Source of the DNA: UMGS172 sp045578845
GTDB lineage: Bacteria; Bacillota; Clostridia; Oscillospirales; Acutalibacteraceae
Assembly: GCA_045578845.1 (NCBI GenBank)
Contig: JAZNLA010000049.1
Span: 1-10,173 of the forward strand
DNA length: 10,173 nt
Reading direction: 5' to 3'
Below the pieces are notes generated by a model. It was not told the origin of the DNA and made no database searches. It saw only the letters and a list, made by a program, of their open reading frames with translations. The translations under genes were made by a program, and so were the position numbers. Below, piece by piece: positions 1 to 6,999 of the stretch (the stretch's first letter is position 1; every line of letters begins with the position of its first letter).

Positions 1-3000
1 AGGTAACTGCAAACGGTGTCAAGTTTTCACAAATAGGCTGCTACCGTTCTCATTGTGCTGTATACGACCCTGATACCGGCGGTCATTTTCAGTTAAAGGC
101 AGGTAAAATATATACCTTTACTGTTAATTATACACCTCTTAAGATTAGCATTGATAATATTGCTTACTTTAAGTTTATTTATTCTAAATCGGATTTGTTG
201 TATCAGTACGACAAAGCACTTTCTACAACTGAATATGTTTACTATCCGGGTAATAGAGATGTTACCATTTTACATGATATTGAAAACCTCGGCAGTCCGG
301 CAAACTACGGCAAATATACTTCGACGAATTTAAATAGGGAAATGACTTATACTGCAGAACTCAGTACTGTCGGTCTATCAGAAGCACCTGCTAATTCGTA
401 TCTTTATTTCACAATGGATCATGACGATAATTCGGCATCGGATTATGACCAAATTCTTGTTGAATCGATAACCATTACCGAAACAGATTTCGTAGCCACT
501 GATGCATTCAAAACCGATTTTGAAGATTTGGACGAAACTCCTTTTAAATATCAGGCAAGTTCGACAAACACTCCTTCCGGAACTTTAACATTTGATATTG
601 CCAATGACCCTGACAATTCAAGCAATAAAGTTAATAAGATTCAATTTAACGGTTACAATCTCGGTGCACACAACCAAGGTGTATGGTTTACTTTGGACGA
701 TATGTATGACGGAGTAACTAAACTTACTGAAAGCGAATCTTATATTGTCACCTATAAATATAAGTACGGAGTAGGCAGTATTCCCGATGCAACCACAAAA
801 TTCCGTCCTTTAGAGGCGTACCTTACAACGTCATTCGGTACAGGTGTTATATATGATACCACCAACGGTAATGGTCCTTCTGCTAATTTGACCAAGCCTA
901 ATTCAAAAATAAATTTTGAACACCCTGCTGCCGAAACGCTTACAGAAAACAGTGCATGGGCTACCGCTAGTTTCCGTTTTGATTCCGTATCCGGCACTGA
1001 TAAACAACTTTGTTTCTGGATTGGACTCCCTGCGAGTTGGTCGACCACAACCAAAACTATTTATTTGGACGATTTAACCATCAGCAAAATAGGTGCTGAG
1101 TCTGATTACGCAGTCAATGAGAACTATACCATTGACTATGAAGGTCTTGACGGTGTTTGGCAACCTAAGTCTAATGCAGTTCTTTCTTGTGTGCAGGGTA
1201 CAACCTGCCGCGGCACTGCTTTGGAAACCGGAGTTAAATCCGGTATAACTGCCGACGGTGTTACTTTCTACGCCGCTGACTATTACAACACACTTGCACT
1301 TTATGACAGTGATTTAGGCGGTTATTTCCGTTTAAAAAATGACACCACCTATTCGGTTACCGTTAAATACAGACCTATTAGATGTGACGGTACAAGTATG
1401 AATTTAACCCTTGGCTATTCTACTTATAATGCAAGTACATTGGGAATTACAGCATGGCCTGACAGTACAACTACAACTTCAAACATGACCGATTATTTGC
1501 GTAAATACCACGATTTAACAAATATCGCTTCAGACACATTTACTGCTGATGATATTACCACCTATGCAAATGAATACAAATATTTCAACGCAACATTTAA
1601 TACAAGTTCCCTTACTACTCCTGCCGATACTTTACTTTATCTTAAAATGCAGGCAACCAGTAAGGACGCAACTATAATCTACGGCGTTTTCATTGAGTCC
1701 ATAAATATTATAGAAGTAAGAAACGCCCCCGGCAAAGGTCTTGCAACCGTTATCACCTTTGACGAAAACGCAAAACATTCAAACGGCGATTATATCTACC
1801 CCATCAGCAATCCTGCCGGCTCTTTGGTAACTTTCCCAAAAGATATAGTATCTGCTGACGGAAAGAAATACTTCTCCGGTTGGTACAAAGATGGCGATAC
1901 CGAACAAAAACTTATAACTGATAACTCCGATTTTGATTATGACTGGACAGGTAAAAACGTATTGGTTATGGGTGACAGTTTAACCGCACAAAGCGACGGT
2001 ACCAGCACCGATATAGATAAATGGTGGAAACAACTTGAATCGAAACTCGGCGTAACTGTAACCCAACACGCCCGCCCCGGTGCAGGTCTTGACGGACTTA
2101 TTAACGGTATAGCAGCACAAGGTGATTTATATCCTGCATTACCTACATTAGCAGACTCGGGCAAAATAACTTCCGACTTGGATTTAATTGTCCTGTACGC
2201 AGGATACAATAACAGAACTGCTATCTCCGGCGGTGTCGGTGACCAATTTACCGGCTCAGGTGTTGATTCTGTTGCCGCAAGACTTAACTATTGTATAGAT
2301 AATATACAATCACTATTAAACAGTGCAGGAAACACAACCTGCAGGCTTTTGATTGTTACCCCGCACTACCACGGCAAATCTGCAGGTATGGCTATTTATC
2401 CGGAAGAGCGACCGTTAAGTTCAATCTATCAAGGTCAACATGTCGGCTGTACTCTTGAAGACCTTTGCGACATAATGGAAGCGGTTGCAATAGCAAGAGA
2501 TATCCCCGTTTTGAATGCATATGATGCCTCCCTTGAAACCATCAATACCCAATTTAATGGCGATAGGCAAGAATTCTGGAATGCATACCAAAAAGAAGTA
2601 GCCGATGCTGACGGCACTGCAGTTGGTGAAGGTACCAATTATGTCGACCAGTTGCACATGAATGCTGCAGGTTATGAATATATGGGTACAATGATTGCCG
2701 AAGTAATAGAAAAAATAGTGCCCGGTGCCGATATACCCATAGAAATTAAAATATTGGCGAAATTAACTGATACTTCCTATGCAAATTACAGTTCTATCCG
2801 TGCCGAATATAAGTGGTTCTCAGATTACACTTCAGCGGGTCTTCGTTTTAGAGCAACACTTACCCGTTCACAATTTGTCGGCACTCCTGTGGGCGGCAAA
2901 TATAAAGACGAATCAGGCTTTATTTTGGCTCCTAAACAATTAATAGATAGATACGACCCAAGTAAAAACGGTAACCGTGCATGGTATGAAATCAATCCGG

Positions 3001-4466
3001 AAACTGATGCTCCGTACTGGTCTACTGCAAAATCTGTATTATGCACAAACAGATATAGCGATGACGGTTCAATCAGTGATAAACCATGGAATGTATATTA
3101 TCGTGATACCAAGGACACCTCTTCTACTTCTGATGATGAGTACGATTTCCAACTTGTACTCACAGGCCTTACCAAGAAAAATTCTGCAAGTTCTCTCAAA
3201 GGTCAAGATTTTGTTGCCTTTATGTATGTATCCAACGAAACTGCAACTGAATATGAATATTTCTATGTAAATACTCAGTCATATTACGATGTTTTGGAGA
3301 AATATGAAGAGTACGCCCAAACAAATACAGATTTCGATGTAGGTCCCTACAGAGATAACTATGTTCCCGGTCCTGTAACCAAGAAAATTTCAGAAGATGT
3401 AACTTGGGATAAAACCTTCTACGACACAACCGACAAGAACTTGCAAATCGGTTTCGTACTTGAAGGTACTACCGGAAACGAAGTAGTTACACTCCCTGCT
3501 GAAATCTACTTGCAGAGTGATACTACTATAAGAAATGTCACTCTTGCACACGATGCAACCATTTACGCAAACGGTCACAAACTTATAGTGGAAGATACCG
3601 TTAAATTTGACGAAACATCTGCTGCTAATCCGTTACAAGTTTACGGTGGCTCAAGATTTGAAGATGTTGAAAGCACTCACATAGAACTCTACGGCGGTAC
3701 TTACGTAAATATTTACGGTGGCGGTGACTATGGATATGCTGTAAACGGTGACACAACCGTTATAGTCGGCGGTAATGTTAATCCTAATGACAGCGGTAAC
3801 GATGACTCCATATTATATATCTATGGCGGCGGTAAAAACTCACCTGTTAATGGCACTACTAACGTTACTATTAAAGGTGATGCTAGGGCCAAGTATATAG
3901 TCGGTGCCGGACAAAACGCCAATACTACCGTACATGATTTCCGCTACGGTCACAAGGTTAACGCGACAAACATCAATATAGAGGGCGGTAAGGTTATGAA
4001 CGTTTTTGGCGGTTCATTAGATACTGCTATAACAGATAATATTGAGGTATCCATAACCATGACCGGTGGCCGTGTCGAGTCAATATTCGGCGGTTCTAAG
4101 AGTTATAATATGACCGGTAATGTTGATATTAAACTCTTAGGCGGAGATGTCTCACGCAGAGTATACTCCGGTTGTTATAATGACTACGGTATATTTGGCT
4201 TCGAAAGCAGTTGTTATGTTACAGGAAACACAACACTTACAATCGGTCCTAATGTTGATTTGTGTACAAAAACAGAACTTTCTTCCGATAATACTGATGA
4301 TATGGGTATTTTCGCTTGCAGCCGTGCCCGTAGTGCTTCCAATAACGAGTATAACACTTTGAAATTTATTGGCGGATGTTATGATACTCAGAGCAGCCAT
4401 ATCGGTCCGCAAAGCGGATTCCAAGCCTGTACAGATAGTTATCATAACCAATTGATTAAAGAATAA
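1..4466 (+). CDS. Giant modular secreted/surface protein with SGNH (GDSL) hydrolase domain, 5'-partial
   Basis: The frame is open from the first complete codon at position 3 to TAA at 4464-4466, so the true start and any signal peptide lie upstream; the ATG at 195 is internal. Domains in order: three tandem beta-rich modules (to about 485, 513-1091 and 1129-1719); a short InlB/Flg_new-like repeat (about 1740-1925, with FSGWYKDGD); an SGNH hydrolase (about 1940-2735); a module with AGLRFRATL (about 2740-3320); and a Gly-rich beta-helix-like tail (about 3380-4460). SGNH motifs are GDSL with the nucleophilic Ser (1971-1982), GYNN at the GxND position (2202-2213), and DQLH carrying the catalytic Asp (2646-2648) and His (2655-2657). 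The family removes acyl groups from glycans, peptidoglycan or lipids. An extracellular carbohydrate esterase is my inference and the substrate is unknown. No LPXTG, SLH or dockerin-like segment is visible at the C-terminus. The gene stands alone and is followed by a terminator. Confidence 0.9.
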   Translation, partial: VTANGVKFSQIGCYRSHCAVYDPDTGGHFQLKAGKIYTFTVNYTPLKISIDNIAYFKFIYSKSDLLYQYDKALSTTEYVYYPGNRDVTILHDIENLGSPANYGKYTSTNLNREMTYTAELSTVGLSEAPANSYLYFTMDHDDNSASDYDQILVESITITETDFVATDAFKTDFEDLDETPFKYQASSTNTPSGTLTFDIANDPDNSSNKVNKIQFNGYNLGAHNQGVWFTLDDMYDGVTKLTESESYIVTYKYKYGVGSIPDATTKFRPLEAYLTTSFGTGVIYDTTNGNGPSANLTKPNSKINFEHPAAETLTENSAWATASFRFDSVSGTDKQLCFWIGLPASWSTTTKTIYLDDLTISKIGAESDYAVNENYTIDYEGLDGVWQPKSNAVLSCVQGTTCRGTALETGVKSGITADGVTFYAADYYNTLALYDSDLGGYFRLKNDTTYSVTVKYRPIRCDGTSMNLTLGYSTYNASTLGITAWPDSTTTTSNMTDYLRKYHDLTNIASDTFTADDITTYANEYKYFNATFNTSSLTTPADTLLYLKMQATSKDATIIYGVFIESINIIEVRNAPGKGLATVITFDENAKHSNGDYIYPISNPAGSLVTFPKDIVSADGKKYFSGWYKDGDTEQKLITDNSDFDYDWTGKNVLVMGDSLTAQSDGTSTDIDKWWKQLESKLGVTVTQHARPGAGLDGLINGIAAQGDLYPALPTLADSGKITSDLDLIVLYAGYNNRTAISGGVGDQFTGSGVDSVAARLNYCIDNIQSLLNSAGNTTCRLLIVTPHYHGKSAGMAIYPEERPLSSIYQGQHVGCTLEDLCDIMEAVAIARDIPVLNAYDASLETINTQFNGDRQEFWNAYQKEVADADGTAVGEGTNYVDQLHMNAAGYEYMGTMIAEVIEKIVPGADIPIEIKILAKLTDTSYANYSSIRAEYKWFSDYTSAGLRFRATLTRSQFVGTPVGGKYKDESGFILAPKQLIDRYDPSKNGNRAWYEINPETDAPYWSTAKSVLCTNRYSDDGSISDKPWNVYYRDTKDTSSTSDDEYDFQLVLTGLTKKNSASSLKGQDFVAFMYVSNETATEYEYFYVNTQSYYDVLEKYEEYAQTNTDFDVGPYRDNYVPGPVTKKISEDVTWDKTFYDTTDKNLQIGFVLEGTTGNEVVTLPAEIYLQSDTTIRNVTLAHDATIYANGHKLIVEDTVKFDETSAANPLQVYGGSRFEDVESTHIELYGGTYVNIYGGGDYGYAVNGDTTVIVGGNVNPNDSGNDDSILYIYGGGKNSPVNGTTNVTIKGDARAKYIVGAGQNANTTVHDFRYGHKVNATNINIEGGKVMNVFGGSLDTAITDNIEVSITMTGGRVESIFGGSKSYNMTGNVDIKLLGGDVSRRVYSGCYNDYGIFGFESSCYVTGNTTLTIGPNVDLCTKTELSSDNTDDMGIFACSRARSASNNEYNTLKFIGGCYDTQSSHIGPQSGFQACTDSYHNQLIKE
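15..485 (+). repeat. Beta-rich module copy A inside the surface protein (N-terminus cut)
   Basis: About 157 residues run from GVKF to the ESITITE strand. They align by eye with copy C at 1257-1719. Both have GV-x-F, then AVYDPDTGGHF (A) or ALYDSDLGGYF (C), then a short turn and a TV-x-Y-x-P strand. Both end with an LYF/LYL strand and ESI-x-I. Spacing differs by only a few residues. The shape suggests a jelly-roll, carbohydrate-binding-like fold, but that is inferred from the alternating strand pattern and not from a recognised family. Confidence 0.6.
513..1091 (+). repeat. Beta-rich module copy B inside the surface protein
   Basis: About 193 residues begin with TDFEDLDE and end with YLDDLTISK. 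The opening matches that of copy C (IDYEGLDG). The middle has a YIVTYKYKYG strand where C has YSVTVKYRP. This copy is more diverged than A and C are from each other, and it keeps the closing 'strand, then DLTI/SINI' pattern. Confidence 0.5.
1129..1719 (+). repeat. Beta-rich module copy C inside the surface protein
   Basis: About 197 residues begin with IDYEGLDG and end with ESINIIEV, just before the InlB/Flg_new-like segment. From GVTF at 1257 onward it parallels copy A closely. It gives the full module length of about 195 residues, which implies that about 40 residues of copy A lie upstream of the window. Confidence 0.6.
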
Positions 4467-4536
4467 TTTATAAATACCAGCACATACTATAAAACAAAAG
4501 CGAGGGGTTAAAACAACTTCTCATAAGGATATTTTT

Positions 4537-4563
4537 AAAGCCCGATGAATTTCATCGGGCTTT
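4537..4563 (+). terminator. Hairpin terminator after the surface protein gene
   Basis: AAAGCCCGATGAA at 4537-4549 is perfectly complementary to TTCATCGGGCTTT at 4551-4563, with one unpaired T between, so in practice a 12-bp stem with a 3-nt loop. It starts 70 nt after the stop codon. The 3' T tract is short (TTTAAGTTTC), so it is weaker as an intrinsic terminator than its identical twin at 6968-6994. No gene lies between it and the stop codon. Confidence 0.8.
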
Positions 4564-4648
4564 AAGTTTCTCTTTTTCTGTTGTCAGAACACCGGTATCG
4601 CATTTGTATGTACAGATGTTTCTATTTTAATCAAGTCGACAAAAGATA

Positions 4649-4893
4649 CCTCGGCTCCACTGCGTTTCGCTCAGTATGACAAGTGAGTGTTTCGACTATG
4701 CTCAGGGTGAGAGTGAAAGTGACGCATTTTGCCTTCCCCTCTTAGGGGAAGGTGTCACGTAGTGACGGATGAGGTGGAGTGATGTAGAGTGATAATGTGT
4801 AAAACTGACCTCATCCACCGCAAGCGGTTCCCCTTCTCCTACGAGGAGAAGGCTGTTTTGGAAAGACCCTTCAACTCCGCTCTACATGACAGT
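4649..4893. repeat. Composite palindromic intergenic repeat element
   Basis: No plausible gene lies in 4467-4933. The core has, in order: hairpin 1 (CCTTCCCCT 4732-4740 / AGGGGAAGG 4744-4752); hairpin 2 (GTCAC 4754-4758 / GTGAC 4762-4766); arm GGATGAGGT 4767-4775; a 32-nt centre; the complementary arm ACCTCATCC 4808-4816; hairpin 3 (ACCGC 4817-4821 / GCGGT 4824-4828); and hairpin 4 (CCTTCTCCT 4832-4840 / AGGAGAAGG 4844-4852). The core is flanked by related direct repeats, TTCGCTCAGTATGACA (4666-4681) and TCCGCTCTACATGACA (4876-4891), matching at 12 of 16 positions. The layout resembles a REP/MITE-like non-coding element dispersed in a genome. Dispersal, age and mobility cannot be seen from one copy. 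Confidence 0.7.
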
Positions 4894-4933
4894 AATGGTA
4901 CCGTTTTTTGAAATAAAAATGTAAAACTACCCT

Positions 4934-5686
4934 TTAATTTCCCTTACACTGCATACCTGCATGGTCGATTGTGTAGCCGTCTTTATAGATTAAATCGTCT
5001 ACCTTAGAAAACGAATACCCGTCGGCTATCAGTTTTTCCAAAATAATCGGCAACGCCTCAGGCGTATGTGTTGCATCATTGTGAAAGAGCACAATACTGC
5101 CCGGCTTCACCTTTCCCGTAACCCTTGTAACAATACTATCCACAGTCGCACTATCCATCCAGTCATGACTGTCAACGTCCCATTGTATTGTATACATTCC
5201 AACGCTTTGCACCGTATCTATCACACTGTTATTATAGTCGCCGTAAGGACAACGGAAAAGTGTTGGCTTTTTGCCCGTTATCGCCTCGATTTTGTCGTTA
5301 CAAACGCTTAATTGCTCCTTCATTTTATCACTTGACAGCGAAGTCATATACGGGTGGGTTGCCGAGTGATTCATAACATCATGACCTGCGTCACTTAACT
5401 TTTTAACCTCGTCGGGATACTTATCAACCCATTCGCCCACAACAAAAAATGTCGCAACTGCTCCGTACTTTTGCAATACACTTATAAGCGTATCAGTATC
5501 ATCGGCACCCCAAGCGGCATCAAACGAAAGTGCTATTTTCTTTTCCTCGGTCGATACGCAGTATATTGGTAAGTGCCTTTCGGTTTTTGCAAACACGCCT
5601 ATTGTCATTACGGTTGCAACCGCAACGGCAAGTACTATCGACCCCGCCGTAATAAGTTGTTTTTTTGTAAAAATAAAGAACCTCAT
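4934..5686 (-). CDS. Membrane-anchored polysaccharide deacetylase, PdaB-like (NodB homology)
   Basis: This 250-residue protein has one N-terminal membrane segment or uncleaved signal (residues 12-33 after a Lys pair) and then an extracellular NodB-type deacetylase domain. The motifs are SFDAAWG 54-60 with catalytic base Asp56; HSATH 107-111 supplying the two metal-binding His; RCPYG 145-149; WDVDSHDW 169-176; and LFHND 200-204 with the catalytic His202. The usual second Asp of TFDDG is Ala, as in the sporulation PdaB branch, which has FD followed by SWG/GWG-like residues. The expected role is removal of N-acetyl groups from peptidoglycan or chitin-like glycans, perhaps in cortex formation. 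The sporulation role is inferred from this motif. Start ATG (5684-5686) follows AGGGGG at 5695-5700. The gene is divergent from the oxidoreductase and appears monocistronic. Confidence 0.92.
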   Translation of the reverse strand: MRFFIFTKKQLITAGSIVLAVAVATVMTIGVFAKTERHLPIYCVSTEEKKIALSFDAAWGADDTDTLISVLQKYGAVATFFVVGEWVDKYPDEVKKLSDAGHDVMNHSATHPYMTSLSSDKMKEQLSVCNDKIEAITGKKPTLFRCPYGDYNNSVIDTVQSVGMYTIQWDVDSHDWMDSATVDSIVTRVTGKVKPGSIVLFHNDATHTPEALPIILEKLIADGYSFSKVDDLIYKDGYTIDHAGMQCKGN

Positions 5687-5694
5687 ACTTTCAT

Positions 5695-5700
5695 CCCCCT
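5695..5700 (-). promoter_or_regulatory. Ribosome binding site of the deacetylase gene
   Basis: Read on the minus strand this is AGGGGG, 8 nt before the ATG at 5684-5686. It supports that start. I could not identify a convincing promoter for this gene in 5701-5830. Confidence 0.7.
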
Positions 5701-5825
5701 TTTGTTTACTTTATGAGATAAGGCAGGTCCTTTATTCTTTTATTCTTTCGTTATTTAAGGTAATATTGCCATTAACTTAAACGTTTTATAAAATTAAACA
5801 ATAATTTTCCCATAAATTACAACAA

Positions 5826-5859
5826 TTTACTTGCATTGTATCTTAAAATATACTAAAAT
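5826..5859 (+). promoter_or_regulatory. Candidate sigma-A promoter of the Gfo/Idh oxidoreductase gene
   Basis: Two overlapping readings exist. The better is TTTACT (5826-5831), a 17-nt spacer and TATACT (5849-5854). The other is TTGCAT (5831-5836), 17 nt and TAAAAT (5854-5859). Either leaves a short AT-rich leader of roughly 30-35 nt before the ATG at 5901. The region is AT-rich overall, which lowers confidence in the exact boxes. Confidence 0.5.
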
Positions 5860-5889
5860 GTAAATACGGTGTATATAAATTTTAAAACT

Positions 5890-5893
5890 GAGG
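5890..5893 (+). promoter_or_regulatory. Ribosome binding site of the oxidoreductase gene
   Basis: GAGG lies 7 nt before the ATG at 5901 and supports that start. The first codons encode MKKNIAIVGYGG, the expected N-terminal beta strand and nucleotide-binding loop. Confidence 0.7.
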
Positions 5894-5900
5894 TATTTTT

Positions 5901-6956
5901 ATGAAAAAGAATATTGCTATTGTAGGCTACGGCGGACAAGGTGGCTGGCACGCTGACCATGCTCTTAAAAGCGATGTTGTAACGCTTGCCGGTGTTTATG
6001 ATATTGATGAAAAAAAATATGAAAAAGCCAGAGCAAAAGGTATTAAAACATATGACTCTTTTGAGGCTGTCTTAAATGACGAATCGGTTGATGTTGTAGT
6101 TTGTGCAACTCCTAACGATGTACATGAGGAAATCGTAGTTGCCGCTTTAAATGCAGGCAAAAACGTTGTTTGCGAAAAACCGGTAGAAATGTCGGTTGCT
6201 TCTCTCGACCGAATGATTGCTGCCGCAAACAAGTCGGGCAAACTCTTTACCGTTCACCAAAACCGCCGTTGGGACGTTGACTTTTTAGGTATTAAAAGCA
6301 TTATCGAAAGCGGTAAAATCGGTGAGGTTGTAAATATTGAGTCGAGAATTCACGGTTCGAGAGGTATTCCCAGTGACTGGCGTTGCCACAAGCCTTACGG
6401 CGGCGGTATGATTCTTGACTGGGGTGTACATCTTATCGACCAGATGATGTTCCTTATTACAAGCGAAATTGACACCGTTGCCTGCACCTGCACCAACATA
6501 ACCACCGACGAGGTTGATGACGGTTTCAAACTTAGCATTAAATTTGTTGACGGCAAAACCGCTTACATCGAGGTAGGTACATTTAATTTTATTGCTCTGC
6601 CCCGTTTCTATATGCAGTGCAAAAACGGTACCGCTATCGTTACCGATTGGCGTGAAAATGCCAAGGTTGTACGTTGCAAAGCATGGCACGAAAGTGATGT
6701 TGTTCCCGTACAAACTGCAGCAGGTATCACAAAAACAATGGCACCTCGTGATGAAATCACTACCGAAACCTATGAAGTAGAACGTCCTGAAAGCGATGTT
6801 CACGACTTCTACCGTAACCTTTGCAAAGCTATTGACGGCACCGAGCCTCAACTTGTAACCCATGCACAGGTACGCCGCGTAATGAAGATTATGGAAGCCG
6901 CATTTAAGTCTAACGACCTCGGCGGTACACCCGTAAAGTTCGACGAACAGGCATAG
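5901..6956 (+). CDS. Gfo/Idh/MocA-family NAD(P)-dependent oxidoreductase
   Basis: This 351-residue protein has normal length for the family and is probably cytoplasmic. The N-terminal Rossmann fold starts with VGYGGQG, giving Gly9-x-Gly11-x-x-Gly14 for NAD(P). CATPNDVH (68-75) and CEKP (91-94) follow, with Lys93 the usual catalytic or substrate-binding Lys. The C-terminal domain carries GGGMILDWGVHLID (167-180), with Asp173 and His177 in the positions typical of sugar and inositol dehydrogenases. Members oxidise or reduce sugars, inositols, sugar acids and related compounds; the substrate cannot be told here. The gene has its own promoter and RBS and ends in a strong terminator, so it is likely transcribed alone. 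There is no neighbouring sugar transporter or kinase to hint at a pathway. Confidence 0.93.
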   Translation: MKKNIAIVGYGGQGGWHADHALKSDVVTLAGVYDIDEKKYEKARAKGIKTYDSFEAVLNDESVDVVVCATPNDVHEEIVVAALNAGKNVVCEKPVEMSVASLDRMIAAANKSGKLFTVHQNRRWDVDFLGIKSIIESGKIGEVVNIESRIHGSRGIPSDWRCHKPYGGGMILDWGVHLIDQMMFLITSEIDTVACTCTNITTDEVDDGFKLSIKFVDGKTAYIEVGTFNFIALPRFYMQCKNGTAIVTDWRENAKVVRCKAWHESDVVPVQTAAGITKTMAPRDEITTETYEVERPESDVHDFYRNLCKAIDGTEPQLVTHAQVRRVMKIMEAAFKSNDLGGTPVKFDEQA

Positions 6957-6967
6957 TTTAATCATTA

Positions 6968-6994
6968 AAAGCCCGATGAATTTCATCGGGCTTT
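6968..6994. terminator. Bidirectional terminator between the convergent oxidoreductase and asnB genes
   Basis: AAAGCCCGATGAA (6968-6980) pairs with TTCATCGGGCTTT (6982-6994). On the + strand it runs into a seven-T tract (6992-6998), a strong intrinsic terminator for the gene ending at 6956. On the minus strand it begins 5 nt after the asnB stop codon and ends in four Ts, so it probably serves both genes. The 27-nt sequence is identical to 4537-4563. Confidence 0.9.
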
Positions 6995-6999
6995 TTTTA

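Noticed and set aside
195..197. ATG as the start of the surface protein
   Set aside because: The frame is open back to position 3, and the upstream residues are homologous to module copy C, so this Met is internal.
4601..4618. CATTTGTA/TACAGATG inverted repeat
   Set aside because: The loop would be only 2 nt with one wobble pair, and there is no T tract; too weak to call a terminator or operator.
4731..4855. CRISPR array or tRNA-like structure
   Set aside because: The palindromes are not regularly spaced identical repeats, and there is no cloverleaf with conserved tRNA loop bases.
5731..5746. Two tandem copies of TTTATTCT upstream of the deacetylase gene
   Set aside because: Only two copies of a low-complexity 8-mer; not distinguishable from AT-rich background.
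5756..5780. Imperfect palindrome (GGTAATATTGCC, flanked by TTAAG and CTTAA) in the divergent intergenic region
   Set aside because: It could be an operator, but the symmetry is imperfect and the region is AT-rich, so chance is likely and no regulator is nearby.
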